Below, one piece after another: positions 8,376 to 16,788 of a DNA stretch of 64,000 nucleotides. The notes below the pieces were generated by a model. The model saw only the letters and a list, made by a program, of their open reading frames with translations. It had not been told where the DNA came from and ran no database searches. How positions within the stretch are numbered: the first letter of the stretch is position 1; every line of letters begins with the position of its first letter. A program made the position numbers and the translations under genes. The stretch is from Streptomyces guryensis (GTDB lineage: Bacteria > Actinomycetota > Actinomycetes > Streptomycetales > Streptomycetaceae): positions 1-64,000 of the forward strand of contig NZ_JAJSBI010000019.1 in assembly GCF_021261325.1 (NCBI RefSeq). The letters run 5' to 3'.

Positions 8376-9155
8376 ATGACGGAAACCACTGCGACCGGGG
8401 CCGGTACGACGGGGACCGACTGGCGGGCCTGGCAGGAGAGCTGGGACCGGCAGCAGGAGACGTACATGCCGGACCGCGAGGAACGCTTCCGCATCATGCT
8501 CGACATGGTCGAGGCCTGCGTCGGACCCGAGCCGCGCATCCTCGACCTCGCCTGCGGCACCGGCAGCATCACGGCCCGCCTGCTCGCCCGCTTCCCGGGC
8601 GCCACCAGCACCGGCATCGACCTCGACCCCGCGCTCCTCGCCATCGCCCGCGGCACCTTCGAGGGCGAGGACCGGGTCGGCTTCGTCGAGGCCGACCTCA
8701 AGGCCCCGGACTGGCCGGCGCGGCTGCCGTACGAGTCGTACGACGCGGTCCTCACCGCCACGGCCCTCCATTGGCTGCACAGCGAGCCCCTCGCGGTCCT
8801 CTACGGCCAGGTCGCGGAACTCGTCCGCCACGGCGGCGTCTTCATGAACGCCGACCACATGATCGACGAGAGCACGCCGCGGATCAACGCGGCGGAGCGC
8901 GACCAGCGCCATGCCCGCATGGATCAGGCCATGCGAAGCGGTGCTCTGGACTGGGCGCAGTGGTGGCAGCTCGCTGCCGAGGACCCGGTCCTCGCCGGCC
9001 CCACGGCCCGTCGCTACGAGATCTACGGCGAGCACGCGGACGGCGACATGCCCTCGGCGCAGTGGCACGCGCGCGTGCTGCGGGAGAAGGGCTTCGGGGA
9101 GGCGCGGGCGGTGTGGTGTTCGCCGGCGGACACGTTGCTGCTCGCCCTGAAGTGA
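8376..9155 (+). CDS. Class I SAM-dependent methyltransferase
   Basis: The 259-residue protein has a standard Rossmann methyltransferase fold: motif I RILDLACGTGSIT (residues 54-66), the acidic motif II GIDLDP, and the post-motif ALHWLHSEPLAVLY. The substrate is unknown; it most resembles trans-aconitate or polyketide-type methyltransferases. ATG 8376 follows a GGGAAGAGGGA stretch. It is divergent from the CGNR gene and ends before a strong terminator shared with the ABC transporter. Confidence 0.87.
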   Translation: MTETTATGAGTTGTDWRAWQESWDRQQETYMPDREERFRIMLDMVEACVGPEPRILDLACGTGSITARLLARFPGATSTGIDLDPALLAIARGTFEGEDRVGFVEADLKAPDWPARLPYESYDAVLTATALHWLHSEPLAVLYGQVAELVRHGGVFMNADHMIDESTPRINAAERDQRHARMDQAMRSGALDWAQWWQLAAEDPVLAGPTARRYEIYGEHADGDMPSAQWHARVLREKGFGEARAVWCSPADTLLLALK

Positions 9156-9190
9156 TGTCGTCCGGCCGGAACCGAGAAGACCGGAACTGA

Positions 9191-9223
9191 CAGGGGCGGT
9201 ACGGGACACCCGTACCGCCCCTG
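9191..9223. terminator. Strong bidirectional terminator
   Basis: A perfect 15-bp stem (CAGGGGCGGTACGGG / CCCGTACCGCCCCTG) with an ACA loop lies between the convergent methyltransferase and ABC ATPase genes. Confidence 0.85.
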
Positions 9224-9235
9224 TCCGTCGTACTG

Positions 9236-9997
9236 CTACAGCACCTTGGACAGGAACGACTTCGTCCGCTCGTGCTGCGGGTTCGTCAGGACCTCGCGAG
9301 GGTGGCCGGACTCGACCACCACGCCGTCGTCCATGAAGACGAGCGAGTCGCCGACCTCCCGGGCGAAGCCCATCTCGTGGGTGACGACGATCATCGTCAT
9401 GCCGTCCTGAGCGAGGTCCCGCATCACGTCGAGGACCTCGCCGACCAGCTCCGGGTCGAGGGCCGAGGTCGGCTCGTCGAAGAGCATCAGCTTGGGCTCC
9501 ATCGCCAGTGCGCGGGCGATGGCGACGCGCTGCTGCTGACCGCCGGAGAGCTGGGACGGGTAGTGGCCGGTCTTGTCGCCGAGGCCGACGCGGTCCAGCA
9601 GCCGCTGCGCGCGCTCCCGGGCGACCGCCTTCGACTCGCGCTTGACCTGGACCGGCGCCTCCATGACGTTCTCCAGCGCCGTCATGTGCGGGAAGAGGTT
9701 GAAGCGCTGGAACACCATGCCGATGCCCCGCCGCTGCGCGGCGACCTCCCTCTCCTTCAGCTCGTAGAGCTTGTCGCCGCTCTGCCGGTAGCCGACCAGG
9801 GTGCCGTCGACGTACAGCCGGCCGGCGTTGATCTTCTCCAGGTGGTTGATGCACCGCAGGAACGTGGACTTGCCGGAGCCGGACGGGCCGATCAGGCAGA
9901 ACACCTCGCGCGGGCTCACCTCCAGGTCGATGCCCTTGAGGATGTGCGCGGGCCCGAAGGACTTGTGGACGCCCTCAGCCTTCACCATTGCGTTCAT
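9236..9997 (-). CDS. Amino acid ABC transporter, ATP-binding protein
   Basis: The 253-residue GlnQ/HisP-type ATPase has Walker A GPSGSGKST near residue 38, signature LSGGQQQRVAIARAL, Walker B LMLFDEPTSALDPE and the switch histidine in VVTHEMGF. It powers import of a polar amino acid through the permease encoded three bases upstream. Last gene of the substrate-binding protein/permease/ATPase operon. Confidence 0.95.
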   Translation of the reverse strand: MNAMVKAEGVHKSFGPAHILKGIDLEVSPREVFCLIGPSGSGKSTFLRCINHLEKINAGRLYVDGTLVGYRQSGDKLYELKEREVAAQRRGIGMVFQRFNLFPHMTALENVMEAPVQVKRESKAVARERAQRLLDRVGLGDKTGHYPSQLSGGQQQRVAIARALAMEPKLMLFDEPTSALDPELVGEVLDVMRDLAQDGMTMIVVTHEMGFAREVGDSLVFMDDGVVVESGHPREVLTNPQHERTKSFLSKVL

Positions 9998-10000
9998 GGG

Positions 10001-10930
10001 TCATCGCCGCCAGCTGGAGAGGGAGAGCATGTTCATCTTCGTCAGGTTGGTTCTGATCTTCTGCAACGGCGTCGCCGGCAGGTTGCGCGTCGTTCCGCGG
10101 GCGTAACGGCGTTCGACGTAGTACTGCACGATGCTGAAGACCGTGGTCAGCAGCAGGTACCAGATGCAGGCCACGAAGTACATCTCGACGACCGCCAGCG
10201 AGGTGCTGGAGATGTCCGTGGCTTTCTTGATCAGCTCGGGGAGCTGAACCGCGTACGCCAGCGACGAGGTCTTCAGCATGTTGATGAACTCGTTGCCCGT
10301 CGGCGGTACGATGACCCGCATCGCCTGCGGGAGGATCACGCGCCGCAGCGTCTGGCCCTGGGTCATGCCCAGCGCGTGCGACGCCTCCGTCTGGCCCTCG
10401 TCGACCGACTGGATGCCGGCCCGCACGATCTCCGACATGTACGCGGCCTCGTTCAGGCCGAGCCCCAGCAGGGCCGTCAGGACCGGCGTCATCACCTGGG
10501 TCATCTCGTTCTTGTAGAACCCCAGGTTCAGGATGGGGAAGACGAGCGAGATGTTGTACCAGAGCAGCAGCTGGACCAGGACCGGGGTGCCGCGGAAGAA
10601 CCAGATGTAGAACCAGGACACGGTGCTGGTGACCGGGTTCGACGACAGCCGCATCACGGCGAGGACGATGCCGAGCACGACCCCCAGCACCATGGCCAGC
10701 ACGGATATGTACAGCGTCGTCCAGGCGCCGTTCACGATGCCGCTGTCGAACACGTAGTCCGGGATGATGCTGTAGTTGATCTTCGCGTTGGAGAAGGCGA
10801 CGCCGATCAGCGCCACCAGGGCGACGACCACGGCGCCGGCCACCCAGCGGCCGTAGTGGCGCACCGGGATGGCCTTGATCTGCTCCGGCGGCACCGAGGC
10901 CGCCTGAGCCTTGTCGACAGTGTCAGTCAC
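10001..10930 (-). CDS. Amino acid ABC transporter, permease (HisM/GlnP family)
   Basis: The 309-residue membrane protein has an extra N-terminal segment (WVAGAVVVALVALIGVAF), a periplasmic stretch, and a five-helix His/Glu/Gln/Arg permease core with the cytoplasmic EAA loop (EAAYMSEIVRAGIQSVDEGQ...ALG) that docks on the ATPase. It lacks a separate second permease gene, so it probably works as a homodimer. Spacing to the ATPase is three bases. Confidence 0.93.
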   Translation of the reverse strand: MTDTVDKAQAASVPPEQIKAIPVRHYGRWVAGAVVVALVALIGVAFSNAKINYSIIPDYVFDSGIVNGAWTTLYISVLAMVLGVVLGIVLAVMRLSSNPVTSTVSWFYIWFFRGTPVLVQLLLWYNISLVFPILNLGFYKNEMTQVMTPVLTALLGLGLNEAAYMSEIVRAGIQSVDEGQTEASHALGMTQGQTLRRVILPQAMRVIVPPTGNEFINMLKTSSLAYAVQLPELIKKATDISSTSLAVVEMYFVACIWYLLLTTVFSIVQYYVERRYARGTTRNLPATPLQKIRTNLTKMNMLSLSSWRR

Positions 10931-10959
10931 GGTGACTGCCTTTCAGTCCTGCGCCTGGC

Positions 10960-11925
10960 TCACGAGCCGCCGTTGATCTTCGACTCGGTGACCGCGCCGT
11001 CCGTGACGTTCCACTTCTGCAGGATCTTGGTGTAGTCGCCGTTCTTGATGATCGCGCTCATCGCGGCCTGGAGGGCGTCGCGCAGCTGGGTGTTGCTCTT
11101 GCTGACGGCGATGCCGTACGGACCCGCCTCGATCTGGTCGCCGACGACCTCGAAGTCCTTGCCGCCGCCGGAGGTCTTCGCGTTGTAGGCCGCCACCGGG
11201 AAGTCGTTCAGGTCGGCGACGGAGGCGCCCTGCTTCAGACGGAGCAGCGCCTCGGGGTCGGTGTCGAAGGTCTGCAGGTTGATGGCCTTCTTGCCGTCCT
11301 TCGTGCACTTCTTGTTCTGGGTCTTGGCGATGCCCTCCGACGTGGTGCCCTTCTGCAGGGCCACGACCTTGCCGCACAGGTCGTCGAGGGACTTGATGCC
11401 CTTCGGGTTGCCCTTCTGGACCAGGATCGAGGTGCCGGCGGTGAAGTAGTCGACGAAGTCGACACCGTTGCCGACCTTCTGGCCGTTGTCGGAGTTGATG
11501 CCGTTCTGGCGGTCCTTGGTGTCGTTCATCGCCGACATGATCACCTGGAAGCGATTGGCCTGCAGGCCCACGATCAGGTTGTCGAACTTGCCGTTCTGGA
11601 ACTCGAACTTCACGCCGAGCTGCTTGCCGAGGGCGTCCGCGATGTCGGGGTCGATGCCGACGGCCTTGCCGCTCTCCATGTACTCGACCGGCGGGTACGC
11701 GATGTCGGAGCCCACCTGGATGACGCCTGCCTTGCGTATGTCGGCGGGCAGCTTGGAGGCGAGAGGCGCCGAGGACGAGGACGTGCCCGAGCTGCTGCCG
11801 TTGCCGCCCTTGTCCGTGTGGTCACCGCAGCCGGTGAGGATCAGGGCGCCTGCGACCGCGATCGCACCGACCGCTGCCAGACGGGTGTGTGCGGCGGTCG
11901 TACGACGGGTTGAGCCTGCGGTCAT
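10960..11925 (-). CDS. Amino acid ABC transporter, substrate-binding lipoprotein
   Basis: The 321-residue SBP_bac_3 protein has a lipoprotein signal peptide with lipobox LTGC (Cys33). After a Gly/Ser-rich linker the binding domain begins at DIRKAGVIQVGSDIAYPPVEYMESGKAVGIDPDIADALG. The ligand is probably a polar amino acid; it cannot be fixed from sequence. I chose ATG 11925, which has GGAGGA upstream and leads straight into the signal peptide. Confidence 0.93.
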   Translation of the reverse strand: MTAGSTRRTTAAHTRLAAVGAIAVAGALILTGCGDHTDKGGNGSSSGTSSSSAPLASKLPADIRKAGVIQVGSDIAYPPVEYMESGKAVGIDPDIADALGKQLGVKFEFQNGKFDNLIVGLQANRFQVIMSAMNDTKDRQNGINSDNGQKVGNGVDFVDYFTAGTSILVQKGNPKGIKSLDDLCGKVVALQKGTTSEGIAKTQNKKCTKDGKKAINLQTFDTDPEALLRLKQGASVADLNDFPVAAYNAKTSGGGKDFEVVGDQIEAGPYGIAVSKSNTQLRDALQAAMSAIIKNGDYTKILQKWNVTDGAVTESKINGGS

Positions 11926-12505
11926 GTTGGGTTCCTCCGGCGGATGGGTGGAGTTGCCGATGGGTCGACGAGAAACACACCTTCGGGTGTCGCGACCTCG
12001 TGTGGTCACCGCATCCTGCCATTCGGACTCGGCCGTTCAGGGGACCCGTCATGTCAAAATCGGATAACGGGTGACCCCCGAATCGCACCAGGTCGGTACA
12101 ACATGACCGGACCATCTGCGGGAATCCGACCTTCCGGCCGGAAGATCTTCGACGCATCTCGCGATGCGGACCTGCGCTCCGAGGCGTTGATCACTGTTCG
12201 GCCGCCGGTCAAGGGTCCGTCGAGTATTCGCCGAGGACGAGTCCTTATATTTCGGGACGAACCTTGTGGTCGAGATGTGACCTTCGGGTTCCGCGATGTG
12301 ACCTTGCACTGATTGGACTCGTCCTTGGCCCGGTGGTCCGGTAAGAAGGTTCTTTACACCCCTCATCCGGGGCTCAGGGCGCGTGTGCGGCGCGCCCGTC
12401 GCGCAGGACCCGTACGCAACACCGACCGGGACTGACGCGGTGCCCGCCCACCCCTCACCAGGAGTGGCCACCCTCAACCAATGAAGACTTAAGGGGTAAA
12501 ACAAA
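11926..12505. promoter_or_regulatory. Divergent intergenic region with a 21-bp-spaced direct repeat
   Basis: This 580-bp gap separates the ABC operon from the malic enzyme gene. No coding sequence is supported. The sequence GATGTGACCTT occurs at 12274 and again at 12295, exactly two helical turns apart, which is typical of tandem operator sites. A short AT-richer stretch (TTATATTT, 12245-12252) precedes them. The malic enzyme transcript probably starts between these repeats and 12480. Confidence 0.35.
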
Positions 12506-13729
12506 GTGGCAGCGGAGATCGTCAATCCTCGCAGCGACAGCAGTACGGATCAGGACGGCGGGGCCGAGCCCCTGGACTCCTTCGATCCGGCGTTCGCGCT
12601 GCACCGCGGCGGCAAGATGGCCGTGCAGGCCACCGTGCCGGTCCGCGACAAGGACGACCTGTCCCTGGCGTACACGCCCGGCGTCGCGAAAGTGTGCAGT
12701 GCGATCGCCGAGCAGCCGGAGCTCGTCCACGACTACACGTGGAAGTCGTCCGTCGTGGCCGTGGTCACCGACGGCACGGCCGTGCTCGGTCTCGGGGACA
12801 TCGGTCCCGAGGCCTCCCTCCCGGTGATGGAGGGCAAGGCGATTCTGTTCAAGCAGTTCGGCGGCGTCGACGCCGTGCCGATCGCGCTCGCGTGCACGGG
12901 CGTCGACGAGATCGTCGAGACCGTGGTGCGGCTCGCGCCCTCGTTCGGCGGTGTCAACCTCGAGGACATCTCGGCACCGCGGTGCTTCGAGATCGAGCGG
13001 AAGCTCCAGGAGCGGCTGGACATCCCGGTCTTCCACGACGACCAGCACGGCACGGCGGTCGTGACGCTGGCGGCCCTGCGCAACGCCGCGCGGCTGAGCG
13101 GGCGGGCCATCGCGGATCTGCGCGCCGTCATCTCCGGCGCCGGTGCGGCCGGTGTCGCCATCGCCAAGATGCTGGTCGAGGCCGGTATCGGGGATGTCGC
13201 GGTCGCCGACCGCAAGGGTGTCGTCTCGTCCGACCGGGACGACCTGACGTCCGTCAAGCGAGAGCTCGCCGGGTTCACCAACAAGGCCGGCATCACCGGG
13301 TCGCTGGACGCGGCGCTGGAAGGCGCGGACGTCTTCATCGGCGTCTCCGGCGGTACGGTCGCGGAGGAGGCCGTCGCCTCGATGGCCGAAGGCGCGTTCG
13401 TGTTCGCCATGGCCAACCCGAACCCGGAGATCCACCCCGACGTCGCGCACAAGTACGCGGCCGTCGTGGCGACCGGGCGGTCCGACTTCCCGAACCAGAT
13501 CAACAACGTGCTCGCGTTCCCCGGCATCTTCGCCGGCGCGCTGCAGGTTCGTGCCTCTCGGATCACGGAGGGGATGAAGATCGCGGCGGCCGAGGCGCTC
13601 GCCGGGGTCGTCGGGGACGACCTCGCTGCGGACTATGTGATTCCGTCACCCTTTGACGAGCGGGTCGCTCCGGCAGTGACGGCGGCTGTTGCTGCCGCGG
13701 CGCGTGCCGAAGGCGTTGCTCGGCGCTGA
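12506..13729 (+). CDS. NAD(P)-dependent malic enzyme
   Basis: Malic enzyme decarboxylates malate to pyruvate, giving NAD(P)H. The 407-residue protein is the short MaeB-like form without a phosphotransacetylase domain. Visible are the malic domain (LSLAYTPGVAKVCSAI; GLGDIGPEASLPVMEGKA; the metal-site EDISAPRCFEIE and FHDDQHGT) and the Rossmann domain (VISGAGAAGVAIAKML). The start is GTG 12506 with AAGGGG upstream. The S. coelicolor homologue in a similar neighbourhood (SCO5261, from memory) is the NADP-linked enzyme involved in storage-lipid and antibiotic supply. The cofactor choice here is not proven. Confidence 0.93.
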   Translation: MAAEIVNPRSDSSTDQDGGAEPLDSFDPAFALHRGGKMAVQATVPVRDKDDLSLAYTPGVAKVCSAIAEQPELVHDYTWKSSVVAVVTDGTAVLGLGDIGPEASLPVMEGKAILFKQFGGVDAVPIALACTGVDEIVETVVRLAPSFGGVNLEDISAPRCFEIERKLQERLDIPVFHDDQHGTAVVTLAALRNAARLSGRAIADLRAVISGAGAAGVAIAKMLVEAGIGDVAVADRKGVVSSDRDDLTSVKRELAGFTNKAGITGSLDAALEGADVFIGVSGGTVAEEAVASMAEGAFVFAMANPNPEIHPDVAHKYAAVVATGRSDFPNQINNVLAFPGIFAGALQVRASRITEGMKIAAAEALAGVVGDDLAADYVIPSPFDERVAPAVTAAVAAAARAEGVARR

Positions 13730-13747
13730 CGTGCCGTCGGCCTTTGA

Positions 13748-13773
13748 TGGCCCCGCCCGGTTGGGCGGGGCCA
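13748..13773 (+). terminator. Rho-independent terminator of malic enzyme gene
   Basis: An 11-bp perfect stem (TGGCCCCGCCC / GGGCGGGGCCA) with a GGTT loop is followed by TTTCTTT. Confidence 0.88.
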
Positions 13774-13800
13774 TTTCTTTGCCCGCCCGCCCGGGTCGGG

Positions 13801-13858
13801 GGCGGGGTGGACGCCTGCCATGGGTGGGGGGCGGGGTGGACGCCTGTCATGGGTGGGG
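13801..13858. repeat. 29-bp tandem repeat, two copies
   Basis: The unit GGCGGGGTGGACGCCTGYCA plus TGGGTGGG occurs at 13801 and again at 13830, with one C/T difference. It lies in a 350-bp non-coding gap together with the dispersed repeat and the 22-bp array described separately. No gene is supported in that gap. Confidence 0.75.
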
Positions 13859-13923
13859 TTCACCGTCGGCGGCTGCGGGTGGGTGGGGGCTCGTGGCCTG
13901 GGGGCTGTGCTCCCAGACCCCCC

Positions 13924-13961
13924 TTCGGCCTGAACGGCCTCGTCCTCAAACGCCGGACGGG
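13924..13961 (-). repeat. Dispersed Streptomyces intergenic repeat, copy 1
   Basis: These 38 bp are the exact reverse complement of 40014-40051 (core CCGGCGTTTGAGGACGAGGC). Similarity continues outward into a CTGGGGGCTG...CAG hairpin in both copies. Both copies lie between genes. The motif is one I recognise as frequent between Streptomyces genes. Confidence 0.8.
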
Positions 13962-14020
13962 CCTGTAGTGCTAGCCGGACGGGCTTGTAGTGGTAGTCGG
14001 ACGCGCTTGTAGTGCAAGAG
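13955..14020. repeat. Three exact-length 22-bp tandem repeats
   Basis: Units start at 13955, 13977 and 13999 (consensus GGACGGGCTTGTAGTGSTAG plus two variable bases). The first unit begins in the last bases of the dispersed repeat, so the array seems to have grown by slippage at its edge. There are no unique spacers, so it is not a CRISPR. Confidence 0.75.
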
Positions 14021-14080
14021 GGCGTGTGTCACAGAGCTCTGTGGTTCCGTCGGCCCGGTGTGCCGCCTATCGTCAAGGTC

Positions 14081-15046
14081 ATGTTCGCCGTCTACGCCGC
14101 CCGGATCGACCGTGACCAGCCACTGAACGGCCTTGAGTTGGGGGACCGGCCCGCTCCCGAGGCCCGGCCCGGCTGGAGTGTCGTCGACGTCAGGGCCGCC
14201 TCCCTCAACCATCACGACCTCTGGTCCCTCAAGGGCGTGGGCCTGTCCGAGGACAAACTGCCGATGATCCTCGGCTGCGACGCCGCCGGTGTCGACGAGG
14301 ACGGCAACGAGGTCGTACTGCACTCCGTGATCGGACAGAGCGGTCACGGCGTCGGCCCCAGGGAACCCCGTTCCATCCTCACCGAGCACTACCAGGGCAC
14401 GTTCGCCGAGCAGGTCGCCGTGCCGACCTGGAACATCCTGCCCAAGCCCAAGGAGCTCTCCTTCGCGGAGGCCGCCTGTCTGCCCACGGCCTGGCTGACG
14501 GCGTATCGCATGCTCTTCACCAACGCGGGCGTACGTCCCGGCGATTCGGTCCTCGTGCAGGGTGCCGGCGGCGGTGTCGCCACGGCCGCGATCGTGCTCG
14601 GGAAGGCGGCGGGGCTGCGGGTCTTCGCCACCAGCCGGGACGAGGCCAAGCGGAAGCGGGCCGTGGAACTGGGTGCCGTCGAGGCGCTGGAGTCGGGGGC
14701 GCGGCTGCCGCAGCGCGTCGACGCCGTCATCGAGACCGTCGGCGCCGCCACCTGGTCGCACTCGGTGAAGTCGCTGAAGCCCGGCGGCACGCTCGTCATC
14801 TCGGGTGCGACGAGCGGTGACCGCCCCTCGCATGCCGAGCTGACCCGTATCTTCTTCCTCGAACTCAAGGTCGTCGGCTCCACGATGGGCACCAAGGACG
14901 AGCTGGAGGACCTGCTCTCCTTCTGCGCCGCCACCGGTGTACGCCCCGTCATCGACGAGGTGCTGCCGATGGACCGGGCGCGGGAGGGCTTCGAGCGGAT
15001 GGCGTCCGGGGAGCAGTTCGGAAAGATCGTGCTCACGAACGACTGA
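14081..15046 (+). CDS. Zinc-binding (MDR superfamily) oxidoreductase
   Basis: The 321-residue medium-chain dehydrogenase/reductase has the GroES-like N-terminal domain (SLNHHDLWSLKGVG, MILGCDAAGV) and the Rossmann motif VLVQGAGGGVATAAIVLGKA. It lacks the structural four-cysteine lobe of alcohol dehydrogenases, so it is more like the quinone-reductase branch and may not bind zinc. Substrate unknown. ATG 14081 is chosen by alignment to the family N-terminus; its ribosome binding site is weak. The last codons form the first unit of a tandem repeat. Confidence 0.87.
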   Translation: MFAVYAARIDRDQPLNGLELGDRPAPEARPGWSVVDVRAASLNHHDLWSLKGVGLSEDKLPMILGCDAAGVDEDGNEVVLHSVIGQSGHGVGPREPRSILTEHYQGTFAEQVAVPTWNILPKPKELSFAEAACLPTAWLTAYRMLFTNAGVRPGDSVLVQGAGGGVATAAIVLGKAAGLRVFATSRDEAKRKRAVELGAVEALESGARLPQRVDAVIETVGAATWSHSVKSLKPGGTLVISGATSGDRPSHAELTRIFFLELKVVGSTMGTKDELEDLLSFCAATGVRPVIDEVLPMDRAREGFERMASGEQFGKIVLTND

Positions 15047-15123
15047 CAGCCCCCTGTCGCCAACGACCCGCAGCCGGTCTCGTCAACAGCCCACAGCCGC
15101 TTTCGCGAACGACCCACAGCCCC
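15032..15123. repeat. Degenerate ~23-bp tandem repeat derived from a gene 3' end
   Basis: Four imperfect units follow one another (about 15032, 15054, 15078 and 15101), each like CTCRCGAACGACCCACAGCC. The first unit contains the last codons and stop of the MDR gene, so the array looks like repeated duplication of that 3' end. Confidence 0.6.
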
Positions 15124-15135
15124 TTTCGCCGACCG

Positions 15136-15155
15136 CCGACCCGGAACCGGGTCGG
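15136..15155 (+). terminator. Probable terminator after the MDR gene
   Basis: CCGACCCGG-AA-CCGGGTCGG forms a 9-bp perfect stem. The following GCCGTCGGCGTTTGTC provides a short T-containing tail. Confidence 0.6.
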
Positions 15156-15166
15156 CCGTCGGCGTT

Positions 15167-15211
15167 TGTCAACCGTGATTGACATGCCGGGGGTGTCAAC
15201 GTAAGTTGACA
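15167..15211 (+). promoter_or_regulatory. Two tandem operators TGTCAA-N6-TTGACA
   Basis: Perfect 18-bp inverted repeats occur at 15167-15184 (spacer CCGTGA) and 15194-15211 (spacer CGTAAG), offset by 27 bp. The second ends two bases before the HTH start codon. The TTGACA arms also look like -35 elements, so a bound protein would block the promoter. The likely ligand is the adjacent HTH protein, in an autoregulatory loop. Confidence 0.7.
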
Positions 15212-15213
15212 TC

Positions 15214-15423
15214 ATGACCGAAGCAACGGATCTCGCCGAGCGCGCGGGCGACCGCGATCCACGGGTCGGACTGCGCGCCGTCGCCGCACTGCGCAGGCTG
15301 CTGGAGCAGCTGGAGGCGGTGCAGGTGCGCAGTGCGCGCCATCAGGGCTGGTCGTGGCAGGAGATCGCCGCGGAACTCGGAGTCAGCAGGCAGGCCGTGC
15401 ACAAGAAGTACGGGAGGCATTGA
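15214..15423 (+). CDS. Small helix-turn-helix protein paired with a Clp-N protein
   Basis: The 69-residue protein is mostly one HTH: helical lead RVGLRAVAALRRLLEQLEAVQVRSAR, then WSWQEIAAELGVSRQAVHKKYGRH. ATG 15214 sits directly behind the second operator, so the mRNA would have a very short leader or none. The stop overlaps the next start (TGATG), so it is co-translated with the Clp-N protein. Probably the autorepressor of the pair. The partner may act as an adaptor or sensor for it. Confidence 0.85.
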   Translation: MTEATDLAERAGDRDPRVGLRAVAALRRLLEQLEAVQVRSARHQGWSWQEIAAELGVSRQAVHKKYGRH

Positions 15424-15992
15424 TGTTCGAGCGGTTCACGAAAGACGCCCGAGGGGTGGTGCGGGCGGCGGTCGAGCACGCGGAACGCGCGGAGGCGTCG
15501 TCCGTCGACGCCGAGCACATACTGCTCGCACTGCTCGACCGTGAAGGCAGCCGCGCCTCGTTCGCGCTCACCTCGCTCGGGGTGACCGGTGCAGGCAAGG
15601 AGTCGGTACGGGAGGCGGTGGCCGAGGCCCGGCGGCGGGCCGGGCTGTCCCAGGCCGAGACCGCTGCGCTCGCCGGGCTGGGGATCGACGTGTCGGAGAT
15701 CGTCGCCCGGGTCGAGGAGGTGCACGGTGTCGGGGCGATGTCCGGCGGCCGCAAGGACATGGGCTGGTGGTCGGGGCGCCGCAGTTTCGGTAGGGGCGCC
15801 AAGCAGATCCTCGAGGCGTCGCTGCGCACCGCCCTCGCCCGCGGCGACCGGCACATCGGCGACGAGCACATCCTCCTGGCGCTGACCGCCCGTCCCGGTT
15901 TCCCCGCCGAGATCCTCGCCGACCACGGGGTGACGCACGAGTCGCTGATACGGGTGCTGTTCGGCGGGGGTGGCGAGGCGAAGGCCGGCTGA
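15423..15992 (+). CDS. Clp N-terminal domain protein (no ATPase domain)
   Basis: The 189-residue protein consists of two Clp-N (ClpA/ClpC repeat) halves: FTKDARGVVRAAVEHAERAEA...DAEHILLALL (residues 4-40) and AKQILEASLRTALARGDRHIGDEHILLALTARPG (about 122-158). There is no AAA+ module, so it cannot unfold proteins itself. Stand-alone Clp-N proteins may compete for ClpC adaptors or substrates. Translationally coupled to the HTH protein. Confidence 0.88.
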   Translation: MFERFTKDARGVVRAAVEHAERAEASSVDAEHILLALLDREGSRASFALTSLGVTGAGKESVREAVAEARRRAGLSQAETAALAGLGIDVSEIVARVEEVHGVGAMSGGRKDMGWWSGRRSFGRGAKQILEASLRTALARGDRHIGDEHILLALTARPGFPAEILADHGVTHESLIRVLFGGGGEAKAG

Positions 15993-16161
15993 GCGTGCAC
16001 CTGGCCTGGCGCACGTGACCGGAGCGTTCCGGGCTGCCGGGCGTAGATGGGCGCGGCCGGAGCGCGGTCGACGGAGGCAGGTGTGCTGGGCCCGGCGTGC
16101 CCGTGGTGGGTCCTAGGGTGGGGGCCCGCCGAGGTTGGCCTGGTCCTTCGAAGGAGCCCTC

Positions 16162-16749
16162 ATGACCGTGTCCGAGCCCGTGCCGCTCGTGTTCGTCCCC
16201 GCGGACGGGGCCGTGCGCGAGGCGGTGACGAAGGTGGGCGGACAGCCCGTCTGGCTGGAGGGGCCGCAGTGGCCGCTGTCGCGTCGGACGGGCCGGCCGA
16301 TGGAGTTCCTCGGCCAGTTCGCCCTGGAGGGCGGCCGGCTCGCCTGTCTGTTCATGAGCGGGGGAGGACATGTCGACGGCACCTGGGAGCCGGAGGGCGG
16401 GGAGAACGCCCTGGTGATCCAACCCGGCGGCCGCATCCCGGAATTCGTCACGGTCGAGCGACGGGCGCAGGGGCCGAGCGCGGGGCCCGACCATCTGCCG
16501 CGGCACATCGGCCTCCCACAGCACTCCGGTGCGGAAGAGGACCGTCGGCCCTGGCAGTTCCTCGGCGGACCCGGCATCGAACCGCACTGGCTCCAGGGCG
16601 ACGAGACGCCCGGCGACGGATGGCGGCTGGTGGTCCAGCTGGACTCCGGAGAGCTGCCCTTCGGTGTCGACTTCGGTGATGGGGGCGTCGGTTACGCCTT
16701 CCTCTCGCCGGACGGCAAGGAGGGCCGCTTCCTCTGGCAGTGCACCTGA
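16162..16749 (+). CDS. DUF1963 (YwqG-like) family protein
   Basis: The 195-residue protein resembles the DUF1963/YwqG family: GGQPVWLEGPQWPLS near residue 25, MEFLGQFAL, and a C-terminal VQLDSGELPFGVDFGDGGVGYAFLSPDGKEGRFLWQCT. The family is often found near polymorphic toxin or immunity genes, but none is visible here. ATG 16162 has AAGGAG six bases upstream. Convergent with the PadR gene. Confidence 0.8.
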   Translation: MTVSEPVPLVFVPADGAVREAVTKVGGQPVWLEGPQWPLSRRTGRPMEFLGQFALEGGRLACLFMSGGGHVDGTWEPEGGENALVIQPGGRIPEFVTVERRAQGPSAGPDHLPRHIGLPQHSGAEEDRRPWQFLGGPGIEPHWLQGDETPGDGWRLVVQLDSGELPFGVDFGDGGVGYAFLSPDGKEGRFLWQCT

Positions 16750-16788
16750 CGACTGCCTTCGCCTGAGCAGAAGGCGGCCCGCCGGCTG

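Noticed and set aside
9272..11035. Open frame of 587 codons on the plus strand opposite the ABC transporter
   Set aside because: Antisense shadow of two well-supported genes; rich in His, Arg and Gly from reverse codons.
12049..12525. Minus-strand frame in the gap upstream of malic enzyme
   Set aside because: No ribosome binding site, no codon bias and overlap with the malic enzyme start; treated as promoter region.
13801..14020. Repeat cluster considered as a CRISPR array
   Set aside because: Units are directly adjacent with no unique spacers and no cas genes occur in the window.
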